From Acinetobacter lwoffii (GTDB lineage: Bacteria; Pseudomonadota; Gammaproteobacteria; Pseudomonadales; Moraxellaceae), in the NCBI RefSeq assembly GCF_019343495.1, contig NZ_CP072549.1, positions 1,116,001 through 1,180,000 of the forward strand: 64,000 nucleotides of DNA. Direction: 5' to 3'. The notes under the pieces were generated by a model, which was not told the origin of the DNA, ran no database searches, and worked only from the letters and a program-made list of their open reading frames with translations. Positions 41,996 to 49,945 of this stretch are shown here, one piece after another. Numbering within the stretch: the first letter of the stretch is position 1; each line of letters starts with the position of its first letter. The position numbers and the translations under genes were made by a program.

Positions 41996-42019
41996 AACCA
42001 CTCTTTTGAGTGGTTTTTT
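41996..42019 (+). terminator. Terminator of the SIMPL gene
   Basis: AACCACTC/GAGTGGTT stem with TTTT loop and T-tract. Confidence 0.9.
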
Positions 42020-42130
42020 ATCATGTGAATATTCTTTAAAAAGCGAGGCTACAAATTCATACAAACTCAGGTAGGAATTGAGGTTTGACCGGTTTAGAGT
42101 AACGGACATTTGTTCCAGTCCTCTCTGCTC

Positions 42131-42727
42131 ATGTCCCTTGACCAACTGAATCTTTACCTGTTTCATATCTTAAATGTACCCGACCAAGCCTCAATCTGGA
42201 TGATCAACTATGCCTCCCTGATTGCGCATGACCTGGTTTATCTCTTTTTGCTGATTTTTTCTATTGCCTGGTTCCGTGGTAGTTACCAAGTAAAAACAGG
42301 GATTATAAAAGCCTTCATCTTCACAGCTATTACCTTATTGATGAGTGAAGTATTGTCTGCGATCCTTAATACCCCACGCCCGTTTGTGATAGATGTTGGC
42401 CGCACCCTGATTGAACATGCACCGACTGGTTCTTTTCCCAGCAACCATATGAGTATTTTTAGTGGGATTGCCTTCGCCTATTATTTTTCACCGCAGCGAG
42501 ACTTGGGAAGAATTCTAATCTGGACAGCTTGGCTGGTAGCGTGGTCGCGTGTTTATGTCGGTGTGCATTTTCCGATTGATATGCTGGGTGCGTTTCTGAT
42601 GGCAATAACAGTAAATTTAGCTGGATTACCATTGTGGTGGAAATATGAGAATCAAATCATGAACTTTATTTTGGGTATTCATTATTGGTTATTTTCGCCT
42701 TTAATTCGAATGGGCTGGATTAAATAA
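42131..42727 (+). CDS. PAP2-family phosphatase (undecaprenyl-diphosphatase-like)
   Basis: 198 residues from the ATG at 42131; the longer frame starts with TTG at 42110. Six membrane helices. The three PAP2 motifs are present: LNTPRPF, GSFPSNHMS, and SRVYVGVHFPIDMLGA with catalytic His residues. Such enzymes remove phosphate from undecaprenyl pyrophosphate or phosphatidylglycerophosphate; which one cannot be told. No strong ribosome binding site. Confidence 0.85.
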   Translation: MSLDQLNLYLFHILNVPDQASIWMINYASLIAHDLVYLFLLIFSIAWFRGSYQVKTGIIKAFIFTAITLLMSEVLSAILNTPRPFVIDVGRTLIEHAPTGSFPSNHMSIFSGIAFAYYFSPQRDLGRILIWTAWLVAWSRVYVGVHFPIDMLGAFLMAITVNLAGLPLWWKYENQIMNFILGIHYWLFSPLIRMGWIK

Positions 42728-42751
42728 ATATAATTAAAATGTCATAAAAAA

Positions 42752-42775
42752 TCCCGCTCGAAAGCGGGACTTTTT
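42752..42775. terminator. Bidirectional terminator, PAP2 gene / ancestral proB
   Basis: TCCCGCT/AGCGGGA stem with CGAA loop; A-run on the left, T-run on the right. It lies 29 bp beyond the old proB stop (42804). So it presumably also ended the obgE-proB transcript before the mobile element inserted. Confidence 0.88.
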
Positions 42776-42803
42776 GAATCTCTAAACTTGAATCTGAATA
42801 ATT

Positions 42804-42828
42804 TAGTAAATCGCCATATGATTGCGAT
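42804..42828 (-). pseudogene. Orphan proB 3' end left at the island boundary
   Basis: Minus strand reads codons for RNHMAIY followed by TAA, the same C-terminus as the intact proB at 52476. It differs at three synonymous third positions/stop (GCG ATT TAC TAA versus GCA ATA TAT TAG). This is the original chromosomal proB tail displaced 9.7 kb by the integrated element. Confidence 0.85.
42813..42828 (+). repeat. attL core
   Basis: GCCATATGATTGCGAT, identical to 52486-52501 and part of the proB coding 3' end. Confidence 0.88.
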
Positions 42829-42882
42829 ATATAAAGATAATAACTTATTGTTTTAATTATAATATTTTATAAGGTAAAAATA

Positions 42883-42904
42883 TTTAACCTCCCATTTAAC
42901 CTCC
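42883..42904 (+). repeat. Integrase arm-type repeat, left end
   Basis: TTTAACCTCCCATTTAACCTCC: two TTTAACCTCC units 12 bp apart. The identical 22 bp recur at 52344-52365 in the same orientation. Confidence 0.75.
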
Positions 42905-43384
42905 AATCGTGTTCTGTACCCCCTATTTTGAACAATAAATTATTTTGTTCGCCTCCTCTTTTTTGATGGAGCGAAATAGAGTATTTAAAGCTGCTCCTCT
43001 ATTTAGTGGCTCAGGTAGCCCGATATTTTGAGCATATTGACTGAGTGACTTTAAGTAGCTCAGTTACTCACTAACCATCTTTGAGCTGGTCAGTAGAATT
43101 TTAGATTTTAAATCCGCATTTCAAATGTTGAATTAAGTTAGCCGTCCAAGTGGCTGATTAAGTAGCTCGGTCGCGTTTCAAATGTGAGCAAGTTATAAAA
43201 ATCACAAAATACTTTCGATTGTAGATACGTGCATCCAGTCGCGTGTGCATTGCCGAAGTTGAGGATTTTAGATGGTGGGGGGTGATTCTATGTTGAGGCC
43301 ATTTGTAGCAGTGAACCGCTCCAATAATCACGCTGTAATTCTATTGGGATTTTAAGCCTTAAAACCACATTTCCGCCCATCCCT

Positions 43385-43398
43385 CGCGCGCGCGCGCG
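43385..43398. repeat. (CG)7 dinucleotide tract
   Basis: Fourteen bases of alternating CG in an otherwise AT-rich non-coding area of the island. Confidence 0.9.
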
Positions 43399-43464
43399 TT
43401 TTGTTCCGAAACACAACGTAATTTTGCGCTGTCCTACTTCAGAAAACTTCAGTTTTAAAAATAC

Positions 43465-44425
43465 AAAACCTGATAAAACATGAGATTCAGAACGGCGTAC
43501 CTGTTAACAATTGTTGACATTCAAAACGCTGCACCTGTTATCAATTGTTATGGTTTGGACTACTACAAAATACTACTTTCCACTTGCTGCTCGGACTTAG
43601 GATTGAACCTGTCAAAACTTGTTATTCAGGATATGCACAAAACCGCCCTGATTGCTCGATATAGCCATGTTTTGGAAATGATGTACCTTTCATCAAGTCT
43701 TAGCCTAAACCTCACAAAACCTGACATTTAAACCGTGTCATTGCTAAGAAATACTAAGGTCAAAACTTATCTAAACTTAACCTTTAAACCTGATAAAACC
43801 TGAAATCATAACGGCATGATTAGAGAAGGTTAGAACCTGACAAAACCTGACATTTAGAACGCCGTAGCTGTAAGCAATAGTAAGTACCTTTAACTTTATT
43901 TTAACTTTTAACTCAAACAGGATTTTTTTTGCTGGTGCGGTTGGGAGTGGTCTCCGTTTTGGGCCAATCCATAAGATATGAAGTCCCCCCACTGGTTAGC
44001 CGTCACCACTCGATTGATTGAACCTTATAAAACGTGATATTTGTGATACGTAGTGATACAAGATAGGTATTCCTCAAAAACGGCGTAAACCTTGATATGA
44101 CTATGTTTGAGTGTAGTTTTAATGGTCTTTTTTCATGTGGTGCTGTAAAACAAGAAAATACTTGGTCAGATTTAGAATCCAGTCAAGATTTAGCTAGACG
44201 TACCTAGACAAAACGGTACTTCTTGCTTGACGTAGCATGACAAAACCAAAACCACACTAAACCGCCGTACCCTTTGCATAGCTTGGCTTTGAGTGCATTT
44301 TTATAGGTGCTTTTATCAGTACCTTGTCAAACAAATATAAAAGGCTTGTCATGCAAGATTTAAGGCCATTTACTGATACGTACTGATACGGATTTTGTAC
44401 GACGTAGAACGACAAAACAGGGGGT
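43465..44425 (+). repeat. Degenerate interspersed repeats, ACCTGAYAAAACCTGAYAT type
   Basis: Recurring phrases related to AACCTGACAAAACCTGACAT followed by AACGSCGTA occur near 43467, 43606, 43715, 43787, 43832, 44023, 44190-44230 and 44370-44410. ACAAAACCTGACATTTA is exactly repeated at 43714-43730 and 43840-43856. ACCTGTTAWCAATTGTTR occurs twice (43499 and 43536). Irregular spacing of about 50-190 bp. It is not a CRISPR. Confidence 0.65.
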
Positions 44426-44564
44426 GTAATCATTTCATTTATGCGATTTGCGAAACAAACCCTATGAAAGAGAATTTTAAGCGGTTCATATTGGCTTAGT
44501 TTTGAATTTTCGGAGTCCATAAAAAGGGATGGGTCTGCATGGTTATCTTGACCATCCAGCCAAT

Positions 44565-44593
44565 AAAAAAGCTCCCCATATTTAGGGAGCTTT
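44565..44593 (-). terminator. Terminator after ssb
   Basis: AAAGCTCCC/GGGGAGCTTT stem followed by a U-run on the minus strand, directly behind the ssb stop. It ends the long leftward island operon. Confidence 0.85.
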
Positions 44594-44595
44594 GA

Positions 44596-44922
44596 TTAAA
44601 GCAATTGCAGCTCATCAGCTCGAATCTCGGTTACTTCCCGATCCGCTCCTTTACTGTCTTTCCACTTCCTTGTACGCAATGAGCCTTCGATATACACCTT
44701 CCCACCTTTCTTGAGGTACTTACTCGCAATCTCGGCTAAACGGTTGTTAGTGGTGATTCTGTGCCATTCTGTAGCCTGTTTACGTTCGCCAGTGGTCTTG
44801 TCCTTCCAATGCTCGGAAGTTGCAACGCTGAATGTGGTAACGCTGCCACCGTTGGAGAATTGCTTTGTTTCAGGGTCACGACCCAAAACGCCCATAACTG
44901 TGACTCTATTTAAATTTGCCAT
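44596..44922 (-). CDS. ssb: Single-stranded DNA-binding protein, tail-less
   Basis: 108-residue OB-fold SSB: NRVTVMGVLGRDPETKQFSNG, FSVATSEHWKDK, TEWHRITTNNRLAEIA, KKGGKVYIEGSLRTRKW. It ends right after the OB fold (EIRADELQLL) and lacks the linker and acidic DDIPF tip through which chromosomal SSB recruits partners. It is element-encoded, last gene of the leftward operon, and separated from the helicase gene by an iteron-like array, pointing to a role in replication of the element. Confidence 0.93.
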   Translation of the reverse strand: MANLNRVTVMGVLGRDPETKQFSNGGSVTTFSVATSEHWKDKTTGERKQATEWHRITTNNRLAEIASKYLKKGGKVYIEGSLRTRKWKDSKGADREVTEIRADELQLL

Positions 44923-44963
44923 TGTCTTAAATCTCTCTAATTTTCTCAGAATGTCTATTTCCT

Positions 44964-45183
44964 ATAGGCAACATGGGCAACATGGGCAACATGGGCAACA
45001 TGGGCAACATGCTTGCTATCAAAGCGTTTCAGGCTGTTGCCTCTTTTTTTTCACTTGGGCAACATGGGCAACATTTGAGGGAAATCTTAATTTGTTGCCT
45101 TTGTTGCCTTTTGCGTTTCTGTATGGGCAACACGCTCAAAGCCTTTATTCATAAGGTTGTTGCCCTTGTTGCCTTTGTTGCCC
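44964..45183. repeat. GGCAAC/GTTGCC iteron-like array, candidate replication origin
   Basis: Five tandem 9-bp units (one ATAGGCAAC and four perfect ATGGGCAAC, 44964-45008). More copies follow at 45054-45074 (TTGGGCAACATGGGCAACAT) and 45122-45132. Inverted GTTGCC copies are at 45034, 45091-45110 (twice) and 45156-45183 (four). The sites face each other around an AT-rich centre, between the helicase and ssb genes. Iterons next to replication genes are typical of origins. A regulatory role is also possible. Confidence 0.65.
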
Positions 45184-45193
45184 TGTGTTTTTA

Positions 45194-47623
45194 CTATTCC
45201 CAGCTAAAAATAGCCTCTTTAACTGCATAAACTCGAATCGCTTTGCTTCGACTGGGTAGGCGAACTGTCTTTGTATTCTTCCCTGTATCATGTTCTAGCA
45301 GTTCTTGAATGAGTAAAGCCTTTGCAACTTTTCGGCTATCAAGACTTTTGCACACTTCATTTTTGAATTGCTCAGGCAGTACAAGAAATAACTTTTCGCC
45401 ATTTTCTATCTTCCAGTACCCAACTCGATTAATAATCTTTTCGATATGTTCGGGGTCTGGGGTGATTGATTCAAAACGGCTGGATTCATTCGCCTCAAAA
45501 AAGGCTTTAACCTGCAAGATATATTCTCGATTTTCATAATCTCCAACATACTCAAAGTCATTCACCCATTCATTAAAAACGGCCTTCACTGCATTAAATG
45601 CCGTACCTGATTTCCATCCTGTAATCCCTGCTTGAGTGGCAAGCTCGCCTGCTGCTGCAATTAAGGCAAAGGCATTTGCCACTCGTACAATATGGCCTTG
45701 ACTGTGACTTGCTACCAACTCAAGGTTGTATTGCTCTAATAGTTGCTTGGCTTGATTTGTGGTGCGTTCCTTGTCACTGGTTAGGTATTTAAGCCACTCC
45801 ATACCTGCGACACCGTAGGATTGATTAGAACGCTCCACTAATAACCTAGATTGCTTTGCAGCACTTTCGGCAAAGTCGACCTGATCAAATAGCCCATGTT
45901 CGGAATGACTTATATCAATATCAATCAGGCGGATTTCCTGCCCCAGCTTGGTCTTTTGTCCGCTTTCCTGCATGATTTCTTTTAAACTTTTTTCACCAGT
46001 AGACAGAAAAATAACTTTCCATTCATAGGACGGTTTAGCAGTTATCTGCTTTGTCATGCGTCCTTTGCCTTTACCATTTGCCAGCATATAAACGATATTG
46101 CCCAGCTCTTTAGGGTTGGTAACTTCCCCTATCTCATCCAATGCTAAAAAACCATCATTGTGCATATAAGCTGTATGCTCTAAAGCATTGCCTGTTGATT
46201 TCCATGTTTTGTGATACTTGCTAGGTTTACCCCATACACTGCATCCAACATATAAAGCCGTTGTTTTACCTTTTGACGATTGTCCTTTGAAGTGAACGCC
46301 AGCACCGTTTTGCTGCTCCAGTGGTGCAAGCAATTGACCAGCAAATGCAGAACTCAGCGCGACTACTAATTTGCTATGGGTGGCAATAGGGATAGAAATG
46401 TTATTTTGCCACTGCTCCAAAGTACAGTTGCTTTGATAATTACTATCGACCCCCTGGGTAGCTTGATAAACGATTAATTCATCATTTTCATGCTGTCCGA
46501 TCTGCTTGTTGGGCAATACGAATATATTGTCGTGCCAGCCCACGCGGTCAACACATAACGCCCTAGCATCAGTCGGGTAACTCATTAAATAGCTTTGCAG
46601 TAAATTCCTTGCTCTGCCATCAGGTGCAATAATCACCCCTTGATAAGCTAAGGCTTTGCGTAGCTCTACACCGTCCGACTGGAATAGCTCCATAGATAGC
46701 GCTTGAATATGTTTAACTCCATCAGCGTCATACCATTCTAACAAGCGACCCCATGCGTTATTAGTCATGTCCCTTGTTTGTGCCAGCACATTAATAGGAC
46801 TTGAGATATAACGCCTCAATTCGTCCTCTTTGGTTTGTTCAATGTAATACAAGCCATTTTCAAGGAGATGAAATACACCGTCACCATATTTAAACGGCTT
46901 GGCTAAATGTCCTTTGGGTAGATTGGTCTTTTCAGGTAAAGCCTCTATAGCTTCCTCAATAAACGCCAGCACCTCACTTACACTTTCATCCTGGCTTAAT
47001 TCAATCTGGAACTGATTTACACCGATTCTTAAATACTGGCATAGCAGCCTAACTGCCGTGTTCTGCTCCAGCTCTTTAAATGGCTCAAGGTGCATTTGCT
47101 CAATTCGGACAGGTAGATATAACTTTGTATAGCCTGCCTGTGATAGCTGATTAATAACGAACTTTATTTGCTCAAAATCATACGGTTTGAGTTCTGTTTT
47201 ATGGCTGCTGCATAGGGTAGGCAGTAGCACCAATGCAACGGCGTAGCCAGTCTGTGCGACCTTAAAGAAAGCCTCTAGGCTGTATGTGATAATGACAGGC
47301 TGGGCATGGTCAAAATCGCCATACCTTGCAAAGCCTCTAGCCAATCCATCAGGCATGACAGCCACACGCTGCCCATCTTGCATGACTGCACATTGAACAA
47401 GCTCCATTTGCCCATCATAGACAGGCAGAATCAAAGGCTGTGCATAGGTAACGCCGTTTATATCCACATTGCCATCATCGACATAGATCGGCTGCTCAGG
47501 ACTGCCAAAACGCTGTATTACTGGATGTGATGAATAAGCATCATTAAACGATACAAGCTGTGTGCATTCGTTTAAAATGTCATTGGGTGTTATTAGTTCT
47601 TTGGGGTGGTCATAATCAAGCAT
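45194..47623 (-). CDS. DUF927-type replicative helicase/primase-like protein
   Basis: 809 residues. The N-terminal part (about 1-150) resembles a degenerate TOPRIM/primase-associated region (PVIITYSLEAFFKVAQTGYAVALVL). The central DUF927 ATPase carries Walker A GQSSKGKTT near residue 445 and Walker B FLALDEIGE near 488, then VIFLSTGEKSL (sensor). The C-terminal 150 residues look like a winged-helix region. Similar proteins drive replication of satellites and integrative plasmids, as alpha does in P4. Start ATG at 47623 overlaps the preceding gene by 8 bp. Confidence 0.82.
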   Translation of the reverse strand: MLDYDHPKELITPNDILNECTQLVSFNDAYSSHPVIQRFGSPEQPIYVDDGNVDINGVTYAQPLILPVYDGQMELVQCAVMQDGQRVAVMPDGLARGFARYGDFDHAQPVIITYSLEAFFKVAQTGYAVALVLLPTLCSSHKTELKPYDFEQIKFVINQLSQAGYTKLYLPVRIEQMHLEPFKELEQNTAVRLLCQYLRIGVNQFQIELSQDESVSEVLAFIEEAIEALPEKTNLPKGHLAKPFKYGDGVFHLLENGLYYIEQTKEDELRRYISSPINVLAQTRDMTNNAWGRLLEWYDADGVKHIQALSMELFQSDGVELRKALAYQGVIIAPDGRARNLLQSYLMSYPTDARALCVDRVGWHDNIFVLPNKQIGQHENDELIVYQATQGVDSNYQSNCTLEQWQNNISIPIATHSKLVVALSSAFAGQLLAPLEQQNGAGVHFKGQSSKGKTTALYVGCSVWGKPSKYHKTWKSTGNALEHTAYMHNDGFLALDEIGEVTNPKELGNIVYMLANGKGKGRMTKQITAKPSYEWKVIFLSTGEKSLKEIMQESGQKTKLGQEIRLIDIDISHSEHGLFDQVDFAESAAKQSRLLVERSNQSYGVAGMEWLKYLTSDKERTTNQAKQLLEQYNLELVASHSQGHIVRVANAFALIAAAGELATQAGITGWKSGTAFNAVKAVFNEWVNDFEYVGDYENREYILQVKAFFEANESSRFESITPDPEHIEKIINRVGYWKIENGEKLFLVLPEQFKNEVCKSLDSRKVAKALLIQELLEHDTGKNTKTVRLPSRSKAIRVYAVKEAIFSWE

Positions 47624-47918
47624 TGTGGCTACCCCCTTTCATTTTCTCCCATTCTGCACTCAGTCGTTTCTCGCCTTGTGCCAATTTCTGTATGTTGTCG
47701 TAGCTTAATTGCTCAAGTACACCAAAGCACCGTGTTATTGATTGAAAATAGACTTCTTCCAGTCCTGTGAGTTTTGGCAGTAGGGTTATTTCATTTTGCA
47801 GAACTTGCAGCATATAGCCGATGGATTCACTGCGCTCTAGCATTTCGCTATACACGTCCGCCATATCGCCTGCATCATAAGTTTTAGGTGTATTTTTAGA
47901 ATTGATTTGATTAGGCAT
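47616..47918 (-). CDS. Hypothetical small coiled-coil-like protein of the island operon
   Basis: 100 residues from the ATG at 47918 (CAAGGAGCG upstream). Largely helical (MADVYSEMLERSESIGYMLQVLQNEITLLP), acidic, no signal. It overlaps the helicase start by 8 bp and the upstream gene by 8 bp, so all are translationally coupled. No family recognised. Confidence 0.7.
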   Translation of the reverse strand: MPNQINSKNTPKTYDAGDMADVYSEMLERSESIGYMLQVLQNEITLLPKLTGLEEVYFQSITRCFGVLEQLSYDNIQKLAQGEKRLSAEWEKMKGGSHNA

Positions 47919-48213
47919 GAGAATGCGCTCCTTGTAGTTTTGGAGCTTTACCATTCACGACCAAGTGAGGGTGGCAAAGCTGAAAAGGGTTGGTCGACAG
48001 GTCTACAAGGTTCCCTGCACACTCGAAAGTGTCCCTCTCCAGCTTCACCATAACATGCGAACGCATAGAGATATTACGCACAAAAAAAGTCCTTGCGGAC
48101 TGTGCGCCTCGTAGAATATAGCCGACCAAAGCTAACTTTGAGATTTTGCTCAAAGCCCGATTAATATAACCATACTTGGGCATGTTAGCAATATCGAATA
48201 ATTTGTTTTTCAT
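47911..48213 (-). CDS. Hypothetical basic protein of the island operon
   Basis: 100 residues, with several Cys/His (FECAG, LCHPHLV, GAHSHA) that could form a zinc site, and a hydrophobic central segment. The C-terminal half (ARTFFVRNISMRSHVMVKLERD) is unusually well formed for a short island ORF and may be a conserved family. I cannot name it. It overlaps both neighbours by a few bases. Confidence 0.6.
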   Translation of the reverse strand: MKNKLFDIANMPKYGYINRALSKISKLALVGYILRGAQSARTFFVRNISMRSHVMVKLERDTFECAGNLVDLSTNPFQLCHPHLVVNGKAPKLQGAHSHA

Positions 48214-48452
48214 GCTTCTGCTCCTTTCAAGTAAGCATCAATAAGCTGCTGTAAGCTCTCCCCATGCAGCACCACAACGCCAGTGGCTTGAGGGTTTTGC
48301 ATAAGTTGCTTCATACCGTCATCAATGGCCTGAACTCCACCGCCTATGGTGATTAGTTCGATAAAACTACAAGCCTCATTGTTTACGATTAAATCCGCCT
48401 CAATATCTGCCTCGGTGTTAGTGCGATATGAAGCCAGTACAATATCTTTCAT
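48210..48452 (-). CDS. Hypothetical small protein of the island operon
   Basis: 80 residues, acidic, beginning MKDIVLASYRTNTEADIEADL, with IELITIGGGVQAIDDG and VVVLHGESLQQLIDAYL. No signal or membrane helix. The stop overlaps the next start (ATGA), supporting it as a real gene. Confidence 0.65.
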   Translation of the reverse strand: MKDIVLASYRTNTEADIEADLIVNNEACSFIELITIGGGVQAIDDGMKQLMQNPQATGVVVLHGESLQQLIDAYLKGAEA

Positions 48453-48461
48453 GCCTTCACC

Positions 48462-48830
48462 TCACTGCACACGATTGATATGAATATCTGAATTAATCAA
48501 AACGCCGTCATTTGATAATCCGACTTGCTGGCGGTTATCCATCATCTGCAATAAACGCTGTTCTGCTTCTTCAAACGAAATGCCGAAATGCTTTGCAATG
48601 TCCTCTAACTGGTACATAGGTTCGCCGTCATCCGTGTAACCGCTTGGCGGTGGCAATAGGTTTAATTCCTTCGCCTTTTGGTGCATCTCTGCTTTGATAT
48701 GCTCAGGCGTGTGGTGCATTGTTAGCATGAGTGCCTGCTCAGTGATGGGGTGGTGTTCCCCATACTGCTCAAGCATTGCTTTGTAATGGTCAAAGGCTTT
48801 GAAAAATTCAGGGTTTACATGTTTATTCAT
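48462..48830 (-). CDS. Hypothetical protein of the island operon
   Basis: 122 residues, helical, His- and Met-rich (MLTMHHTPEHIKAEMHQKA). A region LEDIAKHFGISFEEAEQRLLQMM looks like a helix-turn-helix. It may be a small DNA-binding protein. It overlaps the Bro-N gene by 8 bp. Confidence 0.65.
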   Translation of the reverse strand: MNKHVNPEFFKAFDHYKAMLEQYGEHHPITEQALMLTMHHTPEHIKAEMHQKAKELNLLPPPSGYTDDGEPMYQLEDIAKHFGISFEEAEQRLLQMMDNRQQVGLSNDGVLINSDIHINRVQ

Positions 48831-49329
48831 GGCCTACCCCCTCAAAAGTTAGCTGTAAATTAGCTTTGCATGTTTCAATGCGGACGGCGTTTAAATGCTT
48901 TTCATGTTTACGGCGGTGCATACCCAGGCTATGAAATGTACCTTTATCCTTAGATACTTTTTCCTGCATACATAGGCGGTTTAATTCTTCATAAGCGGTC
49001 TGACGTGCTACATAACTCCCAGTTTTGCGGATGCTTGGCAGTACCTCAGCAAATACCCAGTTTTGGAAATTCAACGCTTCTTTTTTATTAGATCGAAAAA
49101 TAATGCGATAAAGGTTAGGCTCATTAATGAACTTGAGCTTTTGAGTACCGCCATTTGTCAGGATGTGGCAATCTGCCATACCCTTTGAATCTAATTCACG
49201 TAATAAGCGTGATGTTCTGCTCACTGATAGGACGCTACATACGTCAGTCAAACAAAATAAAGGCTCGTTGGTATTGCTCAAGACAACACGAACGCCGTGT
49301 TCATTGAAATTAAAAATAGATGGGTTCAT
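48823..49329 (-). CDS. Bro-N (antirepressor-like) protein
   Basis: 168 residues. The N-terminal 105 residues match the Bro-N domain: FNEHGVRVVLSNTNEPLFCLTDV, then INEPNLYRIIFRSNKKEALNFQ and FAEVLPSIRKTGSY. Bro-N proteins bind DNA and act as antirepressors or regulators in phages and mobile elements. The C-terminal part is short and basic. It overlaps the preceding HTH gene by 4 bp (ATGA). Confidence 0.88.
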   Translation of the reverse strand: MNPSIFNFNEHGVRVVLSNTNEPLFCLTDVCSVLSVSRTSRLLRELDSKGMADCHILTNGGTQKLKFINEPNLYRIIFRSNKKEALNFQNWVFAEVLPSIRKTGSYVARQTAYEELNRLCMQEKVSKDKGTFHSLGMHRRKHEKHLNAVRIETCKANLQLTFEGVGHE

Positions 49330-49544
49330 GCTGCCACCTGCTTAATTAGTTCATAACGAGCATGTGAACCGATGCCTGAATAATTGCGCTCACGATGGGT
49401 CACAATGTCATAACCTGCACACCGTAAACGCTGAATGATTGCGCTCAATCGGTAGCAGTTGAAAAGGTCGATAGCCTCAGCCTGTGAAATGGTTTTGCCT
49501 TGCTTGAGATAAGTCAGGACTTGTTTTAATTGGGTGCTATTCAT
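49326..49544 (-). CDS. Small helix-turn-helix protein
   Basis: 72 residues from the ATG at 49544 (GGGAG upstream; a longer frame runs back into alpA). Reads TQLKQVLTYLKQGKTISQAEAIDLFNCYRLSAIIQRLRCAGYDI, a winged HTH of the phage/island type (HTH_39-like). Likely a regulator. Confidence 0.75.
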   Translation of the reverse strand: MNSTQLKQVLTYLKQGKTISQAEAIDLFNCYRLSAIIQRLRCAGYDIVTHRERNYSGIGSHARYELIKQVAA

Positions 49545-49548
49545 GTTC

Positions 49549-49842
49549 TTATGCTCCCATCGTTGCAATGGTGGCTTGTTCTTCAATCCATGCCTGCACC
49601 TCAGACATACGCCATACAGTGACGTTGCCACTAATCTTCAAAGGCTGTGGAAATTTCCCCTGCTTGACCCAAGTCCATATTGTTTTTTCACTGACTGGGA
49701 GCAATCCGACACGCTCAGGCTTGGCATTAACTTTGCGTTTCATGCCTGCATTTTCGCCTGTCTTTACTGTGTAGATTTTTTCGGGGGTAGATGGTGCGCT
49801 CGCTAATTGTTTAATACGAGCATATTGTTCTGTGTATAGCAT
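49549..49842 (-). CDS. AlpA-family regulator / excisionase-like protein
   Basis: 97 residues from the ATG at 49842; a TTG at 49857 is in frame but less likely. The C-terminal half has the MerR-type AlpA HTH: LLPVSEKTIWTWVKQGKFPQPLKISGNVTVWRMSEVQAWI. AlpA-like proteins of P4-type elements activate integrase or act as excisionases. First gene of the leftward operon that ends at ssb. Its start codon is overlapped by an inverted repeat. Confidence 0.85.
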   Translation of the reverse strand: MLYTEQYARIKQLASAPSTPEKIYTVKTGENAGMKRKVNAKPERVGLLPVSEKTIWTWVKQGKFPQPLKISGNVTVWRMSEVQAWIEEQATIATMGA

Positions 49843-49843
49843 A

Positions 49844-49885
49844 TTGCACCCTTGCAATTCATAAAGCGTTATTGCTTGGGTGCAA
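49844..49885. promoter_or_regulatory. Inverted repeat at the alpA start (operator or RBS-sequestering hairpin)
   Basis: 15-bp arms TTGCACCCTTGCAAT (49844-49858) and ATTGCTTGGGTGCAA (49871-49885), 13 of 15 paired, 12-bp loop. The left arm includes the alpA Shine-Dalgarno sequence (GGGTGCAAT before ATG). Confidence 0.65.
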
Positions 49886-49945
49886 GTATGAAATTGATTT
49901 TTTTTACTTTGTTCTAGTTAGATTCTGCCACTACCTAGTTAGAAT

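Larger units (their letters stand above)
42905..44564. other. Non-coding field of the element
   Basis: About 1.66 kb with no credible gene. An 83-codon frame at 43480-43731 consists of repeat units and is not believed. The right two-thirds is filled by degenerate repeats (next entry). The left part has short repeated phrases such as AAGTAGCTC and TTTCAAATGT. It probably has a cis-acting role. Confidence 0.6.

Noticed and set aside
43020..43170. tRNA-like phrases (GTAGCTCAGTT, AAGTAGCTCGG)
   Set aside because: No acceptor stem, anticodon loop or T-arm can be assembled around them.
43480..43731. 83-codon open frame in the island non-coding field
   Set aside because: It is made largely of the degenerate repeat units, has no ribosome binding site and no recognisable protein features.
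43465..44425. Possible CRISPR array
   Set aside because: Repeats are degenerate and irregularly spaced with no uniform spacers and no cas genes in the window.
44711..45154. 147-codon frame opposite ssb
   Set aside because: A shadow of ssb and of the iteron array; the translated HGQHGQ repeat is a by-product of the 9-bp DNA repeat.
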